Made by a program: the position numbers and the translations under genes. The notes below the pieces were generated by a model. That model searched no databases, was not told where the DNA came from, and saw nothing but the letters and a program-made list of their open reading frames with translations. Source: Streptococcus saliviloxodontae (lineage in GTDB: Bacteria; Bacillota; Bacilli; Lactobacillales; Streptococcaceae). Taken from it: 42,534 bases of DNA. The stretch is taken from positions 1-42,534 of the forward strand of contig NZ_JAFBEI010000023.1 of NCBI RefSeq assembly GCF_016908655.1. Direction: 5' to 3'. Positions within the stretch are counted from its first letter, which is position 1. Every line of letters starts with the position of its first letter. Below, one piece after another: positions 16,905-25,879 of the stretch.

Positions 16905-16920
16905 TGTACCAATTGGTACA
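16905..16920. promoter_or_regulatory. Perfect 16-bp palindrome upstream of gapN
   Basis: TGTACCAATTGGTACA is fully self-complementary. It sits about 8 bp downstream of the predicted start of promoter 2 and 55 bp before the gapN ATG. A protein bound here would block early elongation. I do not recognise the cognate regulator; it differs from cre, GlnR, NrdR, CopY and Rex sites. Confidence 0.6.
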
Positions 16921-16975
16921 GGTTTTGGAATTTTAGTTTTATTAACCTCATAAATAAAAAAAGGAGACCTATTAA

Positions 16976-18403
16976 ATGACAAAACAATACAAAAACCTTG
17001 TCAATGGTGAATGGAAACTTTCTGAAAACGAAATTAAAATCTATGCACCAGCATCAGGCGAAGAACTTGGTTCAGTACCAGCGATGAGCCAAGAAGAAGT
17101 TGATTACGTTTACGCAACTGCAAAAGCAGCTCAGCCAGCTTGGCGTGCTCTTTCATACGTGGAACGTGCAGCTATCCTTCACAAAGCAGCGGACATCCTT
17201 GTTCGTGACGCTGAAAAAATTGGTGCTGTTCTTTCTAAAGAAGTTGCTAAAGGTTATAAAGCAGCTGTTTCTGAGGTTGTTCGTACAGCGGACATTATCC
17301 GTTACGCAGCTGAAGAAGGACTTCGTATTGAAGGTGAAGTGCTTGAAGGTGGTAGCTTTGAAGCAGGAAGCAAGAAAAAAATTGCTATTGTTCGTCGCGA
17401 ACCTCTTGGACTTGTTCTTGCAATCTCACCATTTAACTACCCAGTTAACTTGGCAGGTTCTAAGATTGCTCCAGCCCTTATCTCAGGTAACGTTGTAGCC
17501 CTTAAACCACCAACACAAGGTTCAATTTCAGGTCTTCTTTTGGCAGAAGCATTTGCAGAAGCTGGCGTGCCAGCAGGTGTCTTCAGCACTATCACTGGTA
17601 AGGGTTCAATTATTGGTGACTACATTGTTGAACACGAAGCAGTTAACTTCATCAACTTCACAGGTTCTACACCAATCGGTGAACGTATCGGTCGCTTGGC
17701 TGGTATGCGTCCAATTATGCTTGAACTTGGTGGTAAAGACTCAGCAATCGTTCTTGAAGATGCTGACCTTGATGTAGCAGCTAAAAACATCGTTGATGGT
17801 GCCTTTGGTTACTCAGGTCAACGTTGTACAGCTGTTAAACGTGTTCTTGTAATGGAAGACGTTGCAGATGCGCTTGTTGAAAAAATCCGTGAAAAAGTTG
17901 TTAAATTAACTATTGGTAATCCAGAAGACAATGCAGACATCACACCACTTATTGATTCATCAGCGGCAGACTTTGTTGAAGGTCTTATTAACGATGCTAG
18001 CGAAAAAGGTGCAGAAGCTGTTACTGAAATCAAACGTGACGGTAACCTTATCTGCCCAGTTCTCTTCGATAAAGTGACTTCAGACATGCGTCTTGCTTGG
18101 GAAGAGCCATTTGGTCCAGTTCTTCCAATTATCCGTGTGAAATCAGTAGAAGAAGCAATTGAGCTTTCAAACAAATCAGAATACGGTTTGCAAGCATCAG
18201 TTTTCACAAATGACTTCCCACTTGCCTTCAAGATTGCTGAGCAACTTGAAGTGGGTACTGTTCACATCAACAACAAAACACAACGTGGTACAGATAACTT
18301 CCCATTCTTGGGTGCTAAGAAATCTGGTGCCGGTGTTCAAGGTGTTAAATACTCTATCGAAGCAATGACTTCAGTTAAATCAGTAGTATTTGATATTAAA
18401 TAA
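16976..18403 (+). CDS. gapN: NADP-dependent non-phosphorylating glyceraldehyde-3-phosphate dehydrogenase
   Basis: GapN oxidises glyceraldehyde-3-phosphate straight to 3-phosphoglycerate and makes NADPH, an important NADPH source in streptococci that lack the oxidative pentose phosphate branch. The 475-residue length equals that of the S. mutans enzyme. Aldehyde-dehydrogenase signatures are present: E250 in LELGGKDSA (general base) and C284 in GQRCTAVKR (nucleophile), plus ISPFNYPVNL and FTGSTPIGERIG for cofactor binding. It is monocistronic, with GGAGA as ribosome binding site, tandem promoters and a 16-bp palindrome upstream, and a strong terminator after it. Confidence 0.97.
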   Translation: MTKQYKNLVNGEWKLSENEIKIYAPASGEELGSVPAMSQEEVDYVYATAKAAQPAWRALSYVERAAILHKAADILVRDAEKIGAVLSKEVAKGYKAAVSEVVRTADIIRYAAEEGLRIEGEVLEGGSFEAGSKKKIAIVRREPLGLVLAISPFNYPVNLAGSKIAPALISGNVVALKPPTQGSISGLLLAEAFAEAGVPAGVFSTITGKGSIIGDYIVEHEAVNFINFTGSTPIGERIGRLAGMRPIMLELGGKDSAIVLEDADLDVAAKNIVDGAFGYSGQRCTAVKRVLVMEDVADALVEKIREKVVKLTIGNPEDNADITPLIDSSAADFVEGLINDASEKGAEAVTEIKRDGNLICPVLFDKVTSDMRLAWEEPFGPVLPIIRVKSVEEAIELSNKSEYGLQASVFTNDFPLAFKIAEQLEVGTVHINNKTQRGTDNFPFLGAKKSGAGVQGVKYSIEAMTSVKSVVFDIK

Positions 18404-18441
18404 ATGGTCACTAATGGTTACTCACTATTAGTCTGATTGAT

Positions 18442-18478
18442 AAAAACTCCTGAGAGGTTTGTTCTCTCAGGAGTTTTT
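18442..18478 (+). terminator. gapN terminator
   Basis: A perfect 15-bp stem: AAAAACTCCTGAGAG (18442-18456), a 7-nt loop, CTCTCAGGAGTTTTT (18464-18478). Confidence 0.93.
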
Positions 18479-18565
18479 ATATTGTGTGTCTAGAAACTAA
18501 TAATGATATCTATCATCCTTATTAAGTTTTGTATGATAGTAACGTAACGTTATCTAACACATATA

Positions 18566-18611
18566 AAAAGATAGGCTAGTGACAGGGAGAATGTATCTCT
18601 TGTTACTAGCC
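18566..18611 (-). terminator. Terminator of the DEAD-box helicase gene
   Basis: GGCTAGT (18574-18580) pairs with ACTAGCC (18605-18611), with partial pairing inside. On the minus strand the stem is followed by a T-run (complement of 18566-18570). It begins 16 bp beyond the helicase stop codon. Confidence 0.75.
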
Positions 18612-18627
18612 CACTTGTTATAAAAGT

Positions 18628-19710
18628 CTATTTAAGATGTAGTTGTTGATTTTTGAGGTTAATCTCTGAGACGGTAGCAAACTTTTTCAATTTTTTGAGG
18701 TCTTCTTTGTGTGTTACAAAGGTAATGACGCTTCCAGTTTTTCCCATACGTCCAGTACGTCCAGCGCGGTGAGTATATGATTCGATATCACGAGGAACTT
18801 CGAAATTAATAACAACTTCCAGATTATCAATATCGATACCACGTGCGACAAGGTCTGTTGCTAGTAGGAGGGAAATATCGTGGTTCTTGAATTTTTCGAG
18901 AATAACTTTTCGGAATTTAACATTAACATCACTGGCTAAGGATACTGCAGAAGAATTGTTGAATTGAAGACGTTCTTCTGCTGCTCCTAAATCAGATAAA
19001 CTGTTAAAGAATGTGAGTCCTCTAAAATCAGGGATATTAGACAATTTTCTCAGAGTATCAAGGCGATCACGTTTATCAACTTGTAAGTAATAGTGTGAAA
19101 TGGTATCCAGTTTTTGATCTGAAAGATCTAAAGCAATTGTATTTTCAGCTAGGCTGCTTGTATCAACCTTATTAGTAGCACTCATATAGACAAATTGATG
19201 GTCACGTGGAACGTGAGTTGTAATTTTTGAAACGAAGTGATACTGAGAGTCGCTGAGGAGTTCATCAAACTCATCGAGAATAATCGTATCGACAGACATC
19301 ATTTTTATTTTTTTGAGTTTGACTAATTCAAAGATGCGTCCAGGTGTTCCAATTAAAATTTCAGGTCCTTTTTTTAAACGTTCAATTTGACGTTTTTGAC
19401 TAGAACCAGATAGGAAAAGTTGAGCTGTTAGTCCAAGAGGTTCAGCCCATTCCTTGGTTACTTCAAAAAGTTGACCGGCCAATTCAGTGTTTGGAGCTAG
19501 GATGAGCAGTTGCTGAGACTTTTTGGGTTTTAGTTTTAGCAAGCTAGGGAAAAGGTAAGCGAGGGTTTTTCCAGTACCTGTTGGACTGATTCCAAGGAAA
19601 TTATCGCCTTGGCTGATGAGAGGAAATGCTTGCTCTTGAATAGGGGTGAGCTGATTGAAATTGAGGGCAGCTAATTTTTCCTGCCATACTGTGGGAAACG
19701 TTTTAATCAT
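18628..19710 (-). CDS. DEAD-box ATP-dependent RNA helicase, short form
   Basis: This cytoplasmic RNA-unwinding enzyme probably acts in ribosome assembly or mRNA turnover. The 360 residues carry the Q motif LTPIQEQA (21-28), Walker A PTGTGKT (43-49), TPGR (122-125), motif II as DEFD (146-149) in place of canonical DEAD, SAT (177-179), and motif VI HRAGRTGRMG near the end. There is almost no C-terminal extension, so it lacks the basic tail of CshA-type helicases and resembles the YfmL/CshB-like short class. It is monocistronic and divergent from udk. Confidence 0.9.
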   Translation of the reverse strand: MIKTFPTVWQEKLAALNFNQLTPIQEQAFPLISQGDNFLGISPTGTGKTLAYLFPSLLKLKPKKSQQLLILAPNTELAGQLFEVTKEWAEPLGLTAQLFLSGSSQKRQIERLKKGPEILIGTPGRIFELVKLKKIKMMSVDTIILDEFDELLSDSQYHFVSKITTHVPRDHQFVYMSATNKVDTSSLAENTIALDLSDQKLDTISHYYLQVDKRDRLDTLRKLSNIPDFRGLTFFNSLSDLGAAEERLQFNNSSAVSLASDVNVKFRKVILEKFKNHDISLLLATDLVARGIDIDNLEVVINFEVPRDIESYTHRAGRTGRMGKTGSVITFVTHKEDLKKLKKFATVSEINLKNQQLHLK

Positions 19711-19805
19711 GTTGTTACTCTTTTTCTAAAATGATATTTCTTTCATTATATCATGTTTTGGTGTAAAATAGATAGAAAGACAATTTTAGACAGGAAGAGT
19801 TTATC

Positions 19806-20429
19806 ATGAGAAAAAAACCGATTATTATTGGCGTAACAGGTGGTTCAGGAGGAGGAAAGACGAGTGTATCTCGTGCGATTCTTGCTAACTTTCCGGATGC
19901 CAAGATTGCTATGATTGAGCATGATTCCTACTACAAGGATCAAAGTCATCTAACGTTTGAAGAACGTGTTTCAACGAACTATGATCATCCTTTAGCGTTT
20001 GACACAGATTTGATGATTGAACAGATTGATGAATTGATTGCAGGTCGCCCTGTTGATATTCCAATCTATGATTACACGCAACATACGCGTAGTGATAAAA
20101 CGTATCGTCAAGAGCCACAGGATGTGTTTATTGTGGAAGGTATTCTTGTTTTAGAGGACAAGCGTCTTCGTGATTTGATGGATATTAAATTGTTTGTTGA
20201 TACAGATGATGATATTCGTATTATTCGTCGTATCAAGCGTGATATGGAAGAGCGTGGCAGAAGTCTTGATAGTATTATTGAGCAATATACTAGTGTTGTA
20301 AAGCCAATGTATCATCAATTTATTGAGCCAAGCAAGCGTTATGCTGATATCGTGATTCCAGAAGGTGTTTCAAACGTTGTAGCTATTGACTTGATCAATA
20401 CCAAGGTTGCTGCGATTTTGAGTGACTAA
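19806..20429 (+). CDS. udk: Uridine kinase
   Basis: Udk phosphorylates uridine and cytidine in pyrimidine salvage. The 207-residue protein has the P-loop GGSGGGKT (12-19), the EHDSYYKDQ substrate segment, [21 protein letters not shown] and VEGILVLED, all hallmark Udk segments, and the lid with [14 protein letters not shown] ribosome binding site (AGGAAGAG) precedes ATG 19806. It is monocistronic with its own terminator, divergent from the helicase. Confidence 0.97.
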   Translation: MRKKPIIIGVTGGSGGGKTSVSRAILANFPDAKIAMIEHDSYYKDQSHLTFEERVSTNYDHPLAFDTDLMIEQIDELIAGRPVDIPIYDYTQHTRSDKTYRQEPQDVFIVEGILVLEDKRLRDLMDIKLFVDTDDDIRIIRRIKRDMEERGRSLDSIIEQYTSVVKPMYHQFIEPSKRYADIVIPEGVSNVVAIDLINTKVAAILSD

Positions 20430-20441
20430 TAATTAATAGAG

Positions 20442-20477
20442 AAGAATTTAAGATAGGATAGTCTTAAATTCTTTTTT
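20442..20477 (+). terminator. udk terminator
   Basis: AAGAATTTAAGA (20442-20453) and TCTTAAATTCTT (20462-20473) form a perfect 12-bp stem followed by T6. Confidence 0.9.
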
Positions 20478-20551
20478 ATAGTCAGAAAGAAATGAATCCG
20501 TCACTAATTGTACCAACTTTTCAGAAAATTCGATAAATAAAGTGAATTTTC

Positions 20552-20580
20552 TTGACAAGTTTCATAGAAAAGGTTAAGAT
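20552..20580 (+). promoter_or_regulatory. leu operon promoter
   Basis: Consensus TTGACA (20552-20557), 17 bp, TAAGAT (20575-20580). Transcription should begin near 20587, giving a leader of about 340 nt before leuA. Confidence 0.8.
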
Positions 20581-20612
20581 ATTTGTAATAACTATCGATA
20601 AGGAGAAGTCAA

Positions 20613-20660
20613 ATGACATTCGCAACAAAAACTGTTTTGCTATTGCGTAATGAGGGCTAG
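20613..20660 (+). CDS. leuL: Leucine operon leader peptide (15 aa)
   Basis: A tiny ORF with a strong ribosome binding site (AAGGAGAAG) encodes MTFATKTVLLLRNEG. It contains three consecutive leucine codons (TTG CTA TTG). Its stop codon lies inside the first leader hairpin (20653-20682). This is the classic arrangement for ribosome-mediated attenuation: scarce leucyl-tRNA stalls the ribosome on the Leu codons and changes downstream folding. No T-box motif is present, so peptide attenuation is the better reading. Confidence 0.75.
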   Translation: MTFATKTVLLLRNEG

Positions 20661-20739
20661 TGCATGAAGAAGCATTAGTCCTGTTTGGCTTACCAAGCGG
20701 GAAAGAGAAACTCGCTTGGAATTCTCCTAGCGGGTTTTT
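20653..20739 (+). promoter_or_regulatory. leu attenuator: alternative hairpins and terminator
   Basis: Hairpin A pairs AGGGCTAGTGC (20653-20663) with GCATTAGTCCT (20672-20682), 11 pairs with wobbles, and overlaps the leader-peptide stop. Hairpin B pairs CCAAGCG (20693-20699) with CGCTTGG (20713-20719). The terminator stem pairs 20708-20719 with 20726-20737 (AGCGGG core) and is followed by a T-run (20735-20739). Hairpin B and the terminator share 20713-20719, so they exclude each other. This supports conditional termination ahead of leuA. Confidence 0.75.
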
Positions 20740-20925
20740 AATTTTATTGTTAGGATTGGTTGGTGCCTGTCTGAGATTCTCTTAAAAATTTAACTTCTGA
20801 AGTTTAGCTATGATTTTCAGAGAATTGCGACAAGTTAGCGTGCTCTCATCAGAGTCCCTCAAAGACAGCTACCATCCATGCTTTCTCGATTTACTATCGA
20901 GAGTATTCTTAGAAAGAGGTATACT
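20740..20925 (+). other. Post-attenuator leader of leuA
   Basis: About 190 nt of untranslated leader without a credible ORF. A hairpin TTCTCGAT-N5-ATCGAGA lies about 20 nt upstream of the GAAAGAGG ribosome binding site of leuA and could modulate initiation. No T-box or CodY-like motif is obvious. Confidence 0.4.
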
Positions 20926-22488
20926 ATGCGTACAGTTGAATTTCTTGATACAAGTCTTCGTGATGGCGAACAAACGCCGGGTGTAAACTTCTCTATCAAA
21001 GAGAAGGTCGCAATTGCTAAGCAGTTGGAAAAATGGGGAATTTCATCAATCGAAGCTGGTTTCCCAGCAGCAAGTCCAGATTCCTTTGAAGCAGTAAAAC
21101 AAATTGCAGCAATAATGACAAAAACAGCTGTTTCTGGTCTGGCACGTGCTGTCAAATCTGATATTGATGCTTGTTATGAAGCTATCAAGGATGCAAAATT
21201 CCCACAAATTCATGTTTTCATTGCTGCTAGTCCTATCCACCGTGAGTTCAAACTGAAAAAAACTAAGGAAGAAATTCTTGAAAGTGTAACAGAACATGTC
21301 TCTTATGCACGTTCAAAATTTGAAATCGTTGAGTTTTCACCAGAGGATGCAACACGTACTGAGTTGGACTTTCTTCTTCAAGTAGTTCAAACAGCTGTAG
21401 ATGCAGGTGCTACTTATATCAATATTCCAGACACAGTTGGTTTCACAACGCCTGAGGAATACGGTTATATTTTCAAATATTTAATTGAAAACGTCAAATC
21501 TGACCGTGAAATCATCTTCAGTCCACACTGTCACAATGACCTTGGAATGGCAACTGCCAACACGCTTGCTGCTATTAAAAATGGTGCGGGGCGTATTGAA
21601 GGAACTGTTAACGGTATTGGTGAGCGTGCTGGTAACGTAGCCCTCGAAGAAGTTGCTGTTGCGCTTAATATTCGTGAAGATTACTATCAAGCTACATCTG
21701 ATATCGTCTTGAACGAAACGATGAATACTTCTGAAATGGTTTCTCGTTTCTCAGGTATTCCCCTTCCTAAGAATAAACCAATTGTGGGTGGTAATGCCTT
21801 CTCACACGAATCAGGTATTCACCAAGATGGTGTTCTTAAAAACCCACTCACTTATGAAATCATTACACCTGAATTGGTTGGTGTTAAGAAAAACTCTCTT
21901 CCACTTGGTAAACTCTCAGGTCGCCATGCCTTTGTTGAAAAGTTGAAAGAATTGCAACTTGATTTTGAAGAGTCTGAAATCGCAACTCTCTTTGCCAACT
22001 TCAAGAAATTGGCTGATAAAAAACATGAAATTACAGATGCTGATATTGTTGCTTTAGTAGATGGCAATGAAATTTCTAACCCAGAAGGGTTCCATTTTGA
22101 TGACTTAAAATTGACTTCTAATCCAGATGATACCGTAACTGCAGTCGTTACTATGTCAAATGAAGACAATGAAGATGTTGAAGTGATTGCAAATGGTAAG
22201 GGTTCTGTAGAAGCTATCTTTAATGCGATTGATAAGTTCTTCAATCAAACCGTTAAATTGCTCAGCTACAATATCGATGCTGTGACAGAAGGTATTGATT
22301 CTCAGGCCCGTGTATCGGTTTCTGTTGAAAATATTGACTCAGGAACAATTTTCAATGCTTCTGGAATTGATTTTGATGTCTTAAAAGCAGGTGCTATTGC
22401 TTATGTTAATGCCAATGCTTTTGTTCAGAAAGAAAACTCAGGTGAAATTGGGAAAGCAGTTTCTTTCCGTGATATCCCAAACGCGTAG
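20926..22488 (+). CDS. leuA: 2-isopropylmalate synthase
   Basis: LeuA condenses acetyl-CoA with 2-oxoisovalerate, the first committed step to leucine. At 520 residues it has the N-terminal TIM barrel with the catalytic DTSLRDGEQTPG (residues 8-19) and the metal-binding HCHNDLGMA, then NGIGERAGN, GIHQDG and the C-terminal regulatory domain that binds leucine for feedback inhibition. I chose ATG 20926, which gives the family start MRTVEFLDTS and has a ribosome binding site. An in-frame ATG at 20878 would lie within leader structure. It is the first structural gene of the leu operon. Confidence 0.97.
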   Translation: MRTVEFLDTSLRDGEQTPGVNFSIKEKVAIAKQLEKWGISSIEAGFPAASPDSFEAVKQIAAIMTKTAVSGLARAVKSDIDACYEAIKDAKFPQIHVFIAASPIHREFKLKKTKEEILESVTEHVSYARSKFEIVEFSPEDATRTELDFLLQVVQTAVDAGATYINIPDTVGFTTPEEYGYIFKYLIENVKSDREIIFSPHCHNDLGMATANTLAAIKNGAGRIEGTVNGIGERAGNVALEEVAVALNIREDYYQATSDIVLNETMNTSEMVSRFSGIPLPKNKPIVGGNAFSHESGIHQDGVLKNPLTYEIITPELVGVKKNSLPLGKLSGRHAFVEKLKELQLDFEESEIATLFANFKKLADKKHEITDADIVALVDGNEISNPEGFHFDDLKLTSNPDDTVTAVVTMSNEDNEDVEVIANGKGSVEAIFNAIDKFFNQTVKLLSYNIDAVTEGIDSQARVSVSVENIDSGTIFNASGIDFDVLKAGAIAYVNANAFVQKENSGEIGKAVSFRDIPNA

Positions 22489-22507
22489 AATTAGAGAAGA
22501 GGGTAAA

Positions 22508-23542
22508 ATGAAAAAAATCGTAACATTAGCAGGGGATGGTATCGGTCCAGAAATCATGTCAGCCGGCTTAGAGGTTTTGGAAGTAGTTGCTCAAAAAGTC
22601 GGTTTTGAGTATGAGACACAAGCAAAAGCGTTTGGAGGTGCTGGAATTGATGCCGAAGGCCATCCACTTCCTCAAGATACTCTAGAGGCAGCAAAATCAG
22701 CAGATGCTATTCTTTTGGCAGCTATCGGTAGCCCACAGTATGACAATGCACCAGTTCGACCAGAACAAGGTTTGTTGGCTATTCGTAAGGAATTGAACTT
22801 ATTTGCAAATATCCGTCCAGTTCGCATCTTTGATGCTTTGAAGCATTTATCACCTCTTAAACCAGAACGAATCGAAGGGGTTGACTTTGTAGTAGTTCGT
22901 GAATTGACTGGTGGTATCTACTTTGGAGAACATACCTTGAATGAGGCGTCAGCGCGTGATGTTAATGATTACTCAGCAGATGAAATTCGTCGTATCTTGC
23001 GTAAAGCATTTGATATTGCACGTGGTCGTGGAAAAAAAGTAACTAGTATCGATAAGCAAAACGTACTCGCAACGTCTAAATTATGGCGTAAGGTAGCTGA
23101 AGAAGTAGCAACTGAGTACCCAGATGTTACTTTAGAGCACCAGTTGGTAGATAGCGCAGCTATGATTATGATTACCAATCCAGCTCGTTTTGATGTTGTT
23201 GTAACTGAAAATCTTTTCGGTGATATCTTGTCAGACGAATCATCAGTTCTACCAGGTACTCTTGGCGTAATGCCATCAGCTAGCCATTCTGAAAATGGAC
23301 CAAGCCTCTATGAACCAATTCATGGTTCTGCACCAGATATTGCTGGACAAGGTATCGCCAATCCTATTTCAATGATTTTATCGGTAGCTATGATGTTGCG
23401 TGAAAGCTTCGGTCTTGAAGAAGCAGCGCAATTGATTGAAACTGCAGTTGATAAAACATTGACACAAGGTGTTTTGACACGTGACTTGGGAGGTCAGGCT
23501 GATACTGCTGAGATGACTGCAGCTATCATTGCCAACCTATGA
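22508..23542 (+). CDS. leuB: 3-isopropylmalate dehydrogenase
   Basis: LeuB oxidises and decarboxylates 3-isopropylmalate to 2-oxoisocaproate, NAD-dependent. The 344-residue protein begins MKKIVTLAGDGIGPE and shows the substrate-binding RPEQGLLAIRKELNLFANIRPVR, the VRELTGGIYFG loop, the metal-binding region TENLFGDILSDE, and HGSAPDIAGQGIANP for NAD. I use ATG 22508, preceded by AGAGGG; an upstream in-frame ATG at 22391 lies inside leuA. Its 3' end overlaps the following DUF1294 gene by 4 bp (ATGA). Confidence 0.97.
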   Translation: MKKIVTLAGDGIGPEIMSAGLEVLEVVAQKVGFEYETQAKAFGGAGIDAEGHPLPQDTLEAAKSADAILLAAIGSPQYDNAPVRPEQGLLAIRKELNLFANIRPVRIFDALKHLSPLKPERIEGVDFVVVRELTGGIYFGEHTLNEASARDVNDYSADEIRRILRKAFDIARGRGKKVTSIDKQNVLATSKLWRKVAEEVATEYPDVTLEHQLVDSAAMIMITNPARFDVVVTENLFGDILSDESSVLPGTLGVMPSASHSENGPSLYEPIHGSAPDIAGQGIANPISMILSVAMMLRESFGLEEAAQLIETAVDKTLTQGVLTRDLGGQADTAEMTAAIIANL

Positions 23543-23811
23543 GTTTAAGTTTTATTTTATTGCTTTACTTATTGCTTTGGAATTTGCTTGTTTTTATCAC
23601 TTATGGTGCAGACAAGCTAAAGGCCAAGCGAGGAGTTTGGAGAATCTCAGAGAAGCTACTGCTAATAGAAAGTTATGTTTTAGGTGGGCTGGGGGCTTAT
23701 TTAGCAGGTCTTGTCTTTCACCATAAAACACGTAAATGGTATTTTCGTTTAGCGTGGTATCTAGGACTCTTAGGTGATGTAATTGTGATTTATTTAGTTT
23801 GGAGAATATAA
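23539..23811 (+). CDS. DUF1294 family small membrane protein
   Basis: This 90-residue protein has an N-terminal hydrophobic helix ([20 protein letters not shown]), the conserved [19 protein letters not shown] motif and [18 protein letters not shown], then a third hydrophobic segment. That pattern is the DUF1294 family, whose function is unknown. Its start overlaps the leuB stop in ATGA, and leuC starts 1 bp after its stop, so it is fully embedded in the leu operon. Whether it has any role in leucine metabolism or merely rides along is not shown by the sequence. Confidence 0.88.
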   Translation: MSLSFILLLYLLLWNLLVFITYGADKLKAKRGVWRISEKLLLIESYVLGGLGAYLAGLVFHHKTRKWYFRLAWYLGLLGDVIVIYLVWRI

Positions 23812-23812
23812 T

Positions 23813-25198
23813 ATGAGTGGAAAATCAATTTTTGATAAACTTTGGGAACGCCATGTCGTAACTGGTAAAGAAGGTGAACCTCAACTAATGTATGTGGATC
23901 AACATTACATCCACGAAGTAACTAGTCCACAAGCCTTTCAAGGGCTTCGTGACGCAGGTCGTACAGTTCGTCGTCCTAATTTGACTTTTGGTACAACTGA
24001 CCATAACGTGCCAACTGTAGATATTTTTAATATTCGTGATTTGATTTCAAAAAATCAGATTGATACTCTAGCTCGTAATGTTGAAGACTTTGGTATCGAT
24101 GCTGCAACTCATGGGACAGATCGTCAAGGTATTGTACATATGGTTGGTCCTGAAACAGGTCGTAGTCAGCCAGGTAAGTTTGTTGTCTGTGGAGATAGCC
24201 ACACAGCGACTCATGGTGCTTTTGGTGCGATTGCCTTTGGTATTGGAACATCAGAGGTTGAACATGTATTTGCAACGCAATGTCTATGGCAAGTTAAACC
24301 TAAAAAGATGAAGGTTGAATTTGTTGGAACGCCTCAAAAAGGAGTTTATTCAAAAGACTTTATCCTTGCTTTGATTGCACGCTATGGTGTTGATGCTGGG
24401 GTTGGATATGCTGTTGAATACTGTGGTGAGGCTATTGATGCACTTTCTATGGATGAGCGTATGACGATTGCTAACATGTCTATTGAGTTTGGTGCTAAGA
24501 TGGGATTAATGAATCCTGATCAAAAAACCTATGACTACGTTCAAGGTCGTCCATGTGCTCCAGAAGATTTTGATGCAGCTGTAGCAGATTGGAAAACGCT
24601 TGTATCTGATCCAGATGCTGAGTACGACAAAGTGATTACAATCGATGTGTCTAAATTAGCGCCAATGGTGACTTGGGGAACTAACCCAGAAATGGGTGTT
24701 GAGTTTGACCAACCATTCCCAGAAATGAAAGATATGAATGATGAGCGTGCTTATCACTATATGGATGTGAAACCTGGGGATAAGGCAGAAGACATTGAAC
24801 TTGGTTATGTCTTTATTGGTTCATGTACAAATGCTCGTTTGTCTGACTTAGAGCTAGCTGCTAAGTTTGTTAAAGGCAAACATATTGCTCCTAACTTAAC
24901 AGCTATTGTAGTACCAGGTTCTCGTCCTGTTAAGAAAGAAGCAGAACGTCTTGGTCTTGACAAGATTTTCTTAGATGCTGGTTTTGAATGGCGTGATCCA
25001 GGTTGTTCAATGTGTCTTGGTATGAACCCAGACCACGTTCCAGAAGGTGTTCACTGTGCGTCAACAAGTAACCGTAACTTTGAAGGTCGTCAAGGTTATG
25101 GAGCACGTACTCACCTCTGTAGCCCAGCTATGGCAGCGGCAGCAGCAATTGCTGGTAAATTTGTCGATGTTCGTGATATGCCAGAAGTTCAAGGATAA
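23813..25198 (+). CDS. leuC: 3-isopropylmalate dehydratase large subunit
   Basis: LeuC with LeuD isomerises 2-isopropylmalate to 3-isopropylmalate. The 461-residue protein is an aconitase-fold enzyme with the [4Fe-4S] ligands C338 (GSCTNAR), C398 and C401 (GCSMCLGMN). [25 protein letters not shown] and [12 protein letters not shown] are further family signatures. It is transcribed with leuB, the DUF1294 gene and leuD. Confidence 0.97.
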   Translation: MSGKSIFDKLWERHVVTGKEGEPQLMYVDQHYIHEVTSPQAFQGLRDAGRTVRRPNLTFGTTDHNVPTVDIFNIRDLISKNQIDTLARNVEDFGIDAATHGTDRQGIVHMVGPETGRSQPGKFVVCGDSHTATHGAFGAIAFGIGTSEVEHVFATQCLWQVKPKKMKVEFVGTPQKGVYSKDFILALIARYGVDAGVGYAVEYCGEAIDALSMDERMTIANMSIEFGAKMGLMNPDQKTYDYVQGRPCAPEDFDAAVADWKTLVSDPDAEYDKVITIDVSKLAPMVTWGTNPEMGVEFDQPFPEMKDMNDERAYHYMDVKPGDKAEDIELGYVFIGSCTNARLSDLELAAKFVKGKHIAPNLTAIVVPGSRPVKKEAERLGLDKIFLDAGFEWRDPGCSMCLGMNPDHVPEGVHCASTSNRNFEGRQGYGARTHLCSPAMAAAAAIAGKFVDVRDMPEVQG

Positions 25199-25209
25199 GG
25201 GAGAAAAAA

Positions 25210-25800
25210 ATGGAAAAATTTACCGTATATACTGGGAAAACTGTCCCTTTGATGAATGATAATATTGATACTGATCAGCTCATTCCAAAACAATTCCTAA
25301 AAGCTGTTGATAAAAAAGGTTTTGGTAAAAACCTACTTTTCGAATGGCGCTACCTTAATGATAACTATGATGAAAATCCAGATTTCATCTTTAATAAACC
25401 AGATTATCGTGATGCAACTATTTTGATTTCTGGAGACAACTTTGGGTCAGGTTCATCACGTGAGCATGCGGCTTGGGCGCTTGAAGATTATGGTTTCCGT
25501 TGCGTTATTGCAGGTTCTTTCTCAGATATTCATTACAATAATGAATTGAAAAATGGTATGCTACCAATTGTTCAGCCTCTTGATGTTCGTGAGAAATTGG
25601 CTGCGCTACCAGCTGGTGAGGAAATCACTATTGACTTACCAAATCAAGTCATCAAATCTTCTGCAGGAGATTTCCATTTTGATATTGATGCTGAGTGGAA
25701 ACGTAAATTGGTTGAAGGACTTGATGATATTGGAATCACACTTCAATATGAAGACTTGATTTCAGCTTATGAAAAACAACGTCCTGCTTATTGGCAGTAA
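25210..25800 (+). CDS. leuD: 3-isopropylmalate dehydratase small subunit
   Basis: LeuD is the swivel-domain subunit of isopropylmalate isomerase. The 196-residue protein has [16 protein letters not shown] near the start and the diagnostic [17 protein letters not shown] and [15 protein letters not shown]. It starts 11 bp after leuC with an AAGGGAG ribosome binding site, and a strong terminator follows. It ends the leu operon. Confidence 0.97.
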   Translation: MEKFTVYTGKTVPLMNDNIDTDQLIPKQFLKAVDKKGFGKNLLFEWRYLNDNYDENPDFIFNKPDYRDATILISGDNFGSGSSREHAAWALEDYGFRCVIAGSFSDIHYNNELKNGMLPIVQPLDVREKLAALPAGEEITIDLPNQVIKSSAGDFHFDIDAEWKRKLVEGLDDIGITLQYEDLISAYEKQRPAYWQ

Positions 25801-25816
25801 TAGCTAAGTTAGCTCT

Positions 25817-25851
25817 AAACCCATCTAGTGAACCACTTCCTAGATGGGTTT
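25817..25851 (+). terminator. leu operon terminator
   Basis: A perfect 12-bp stem: AAACCCATCTAG (25817-25828) and CTAGATGGGTTT (25840-25851) with an 11-nt loop. The T-run is short. Confidence 0.82.
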
Positions 25852-25879
25852 ATTAGTTGAAGTGGAGTGAAGGAATATT

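Noticed and set aside
20587..20925. T-box riboswitch upstream of leuA
   Set aside because: The conserved T-box sequence with its tRNA-pairing bulge is not present; the leader peptide and nested hairpins fit attenuation better.
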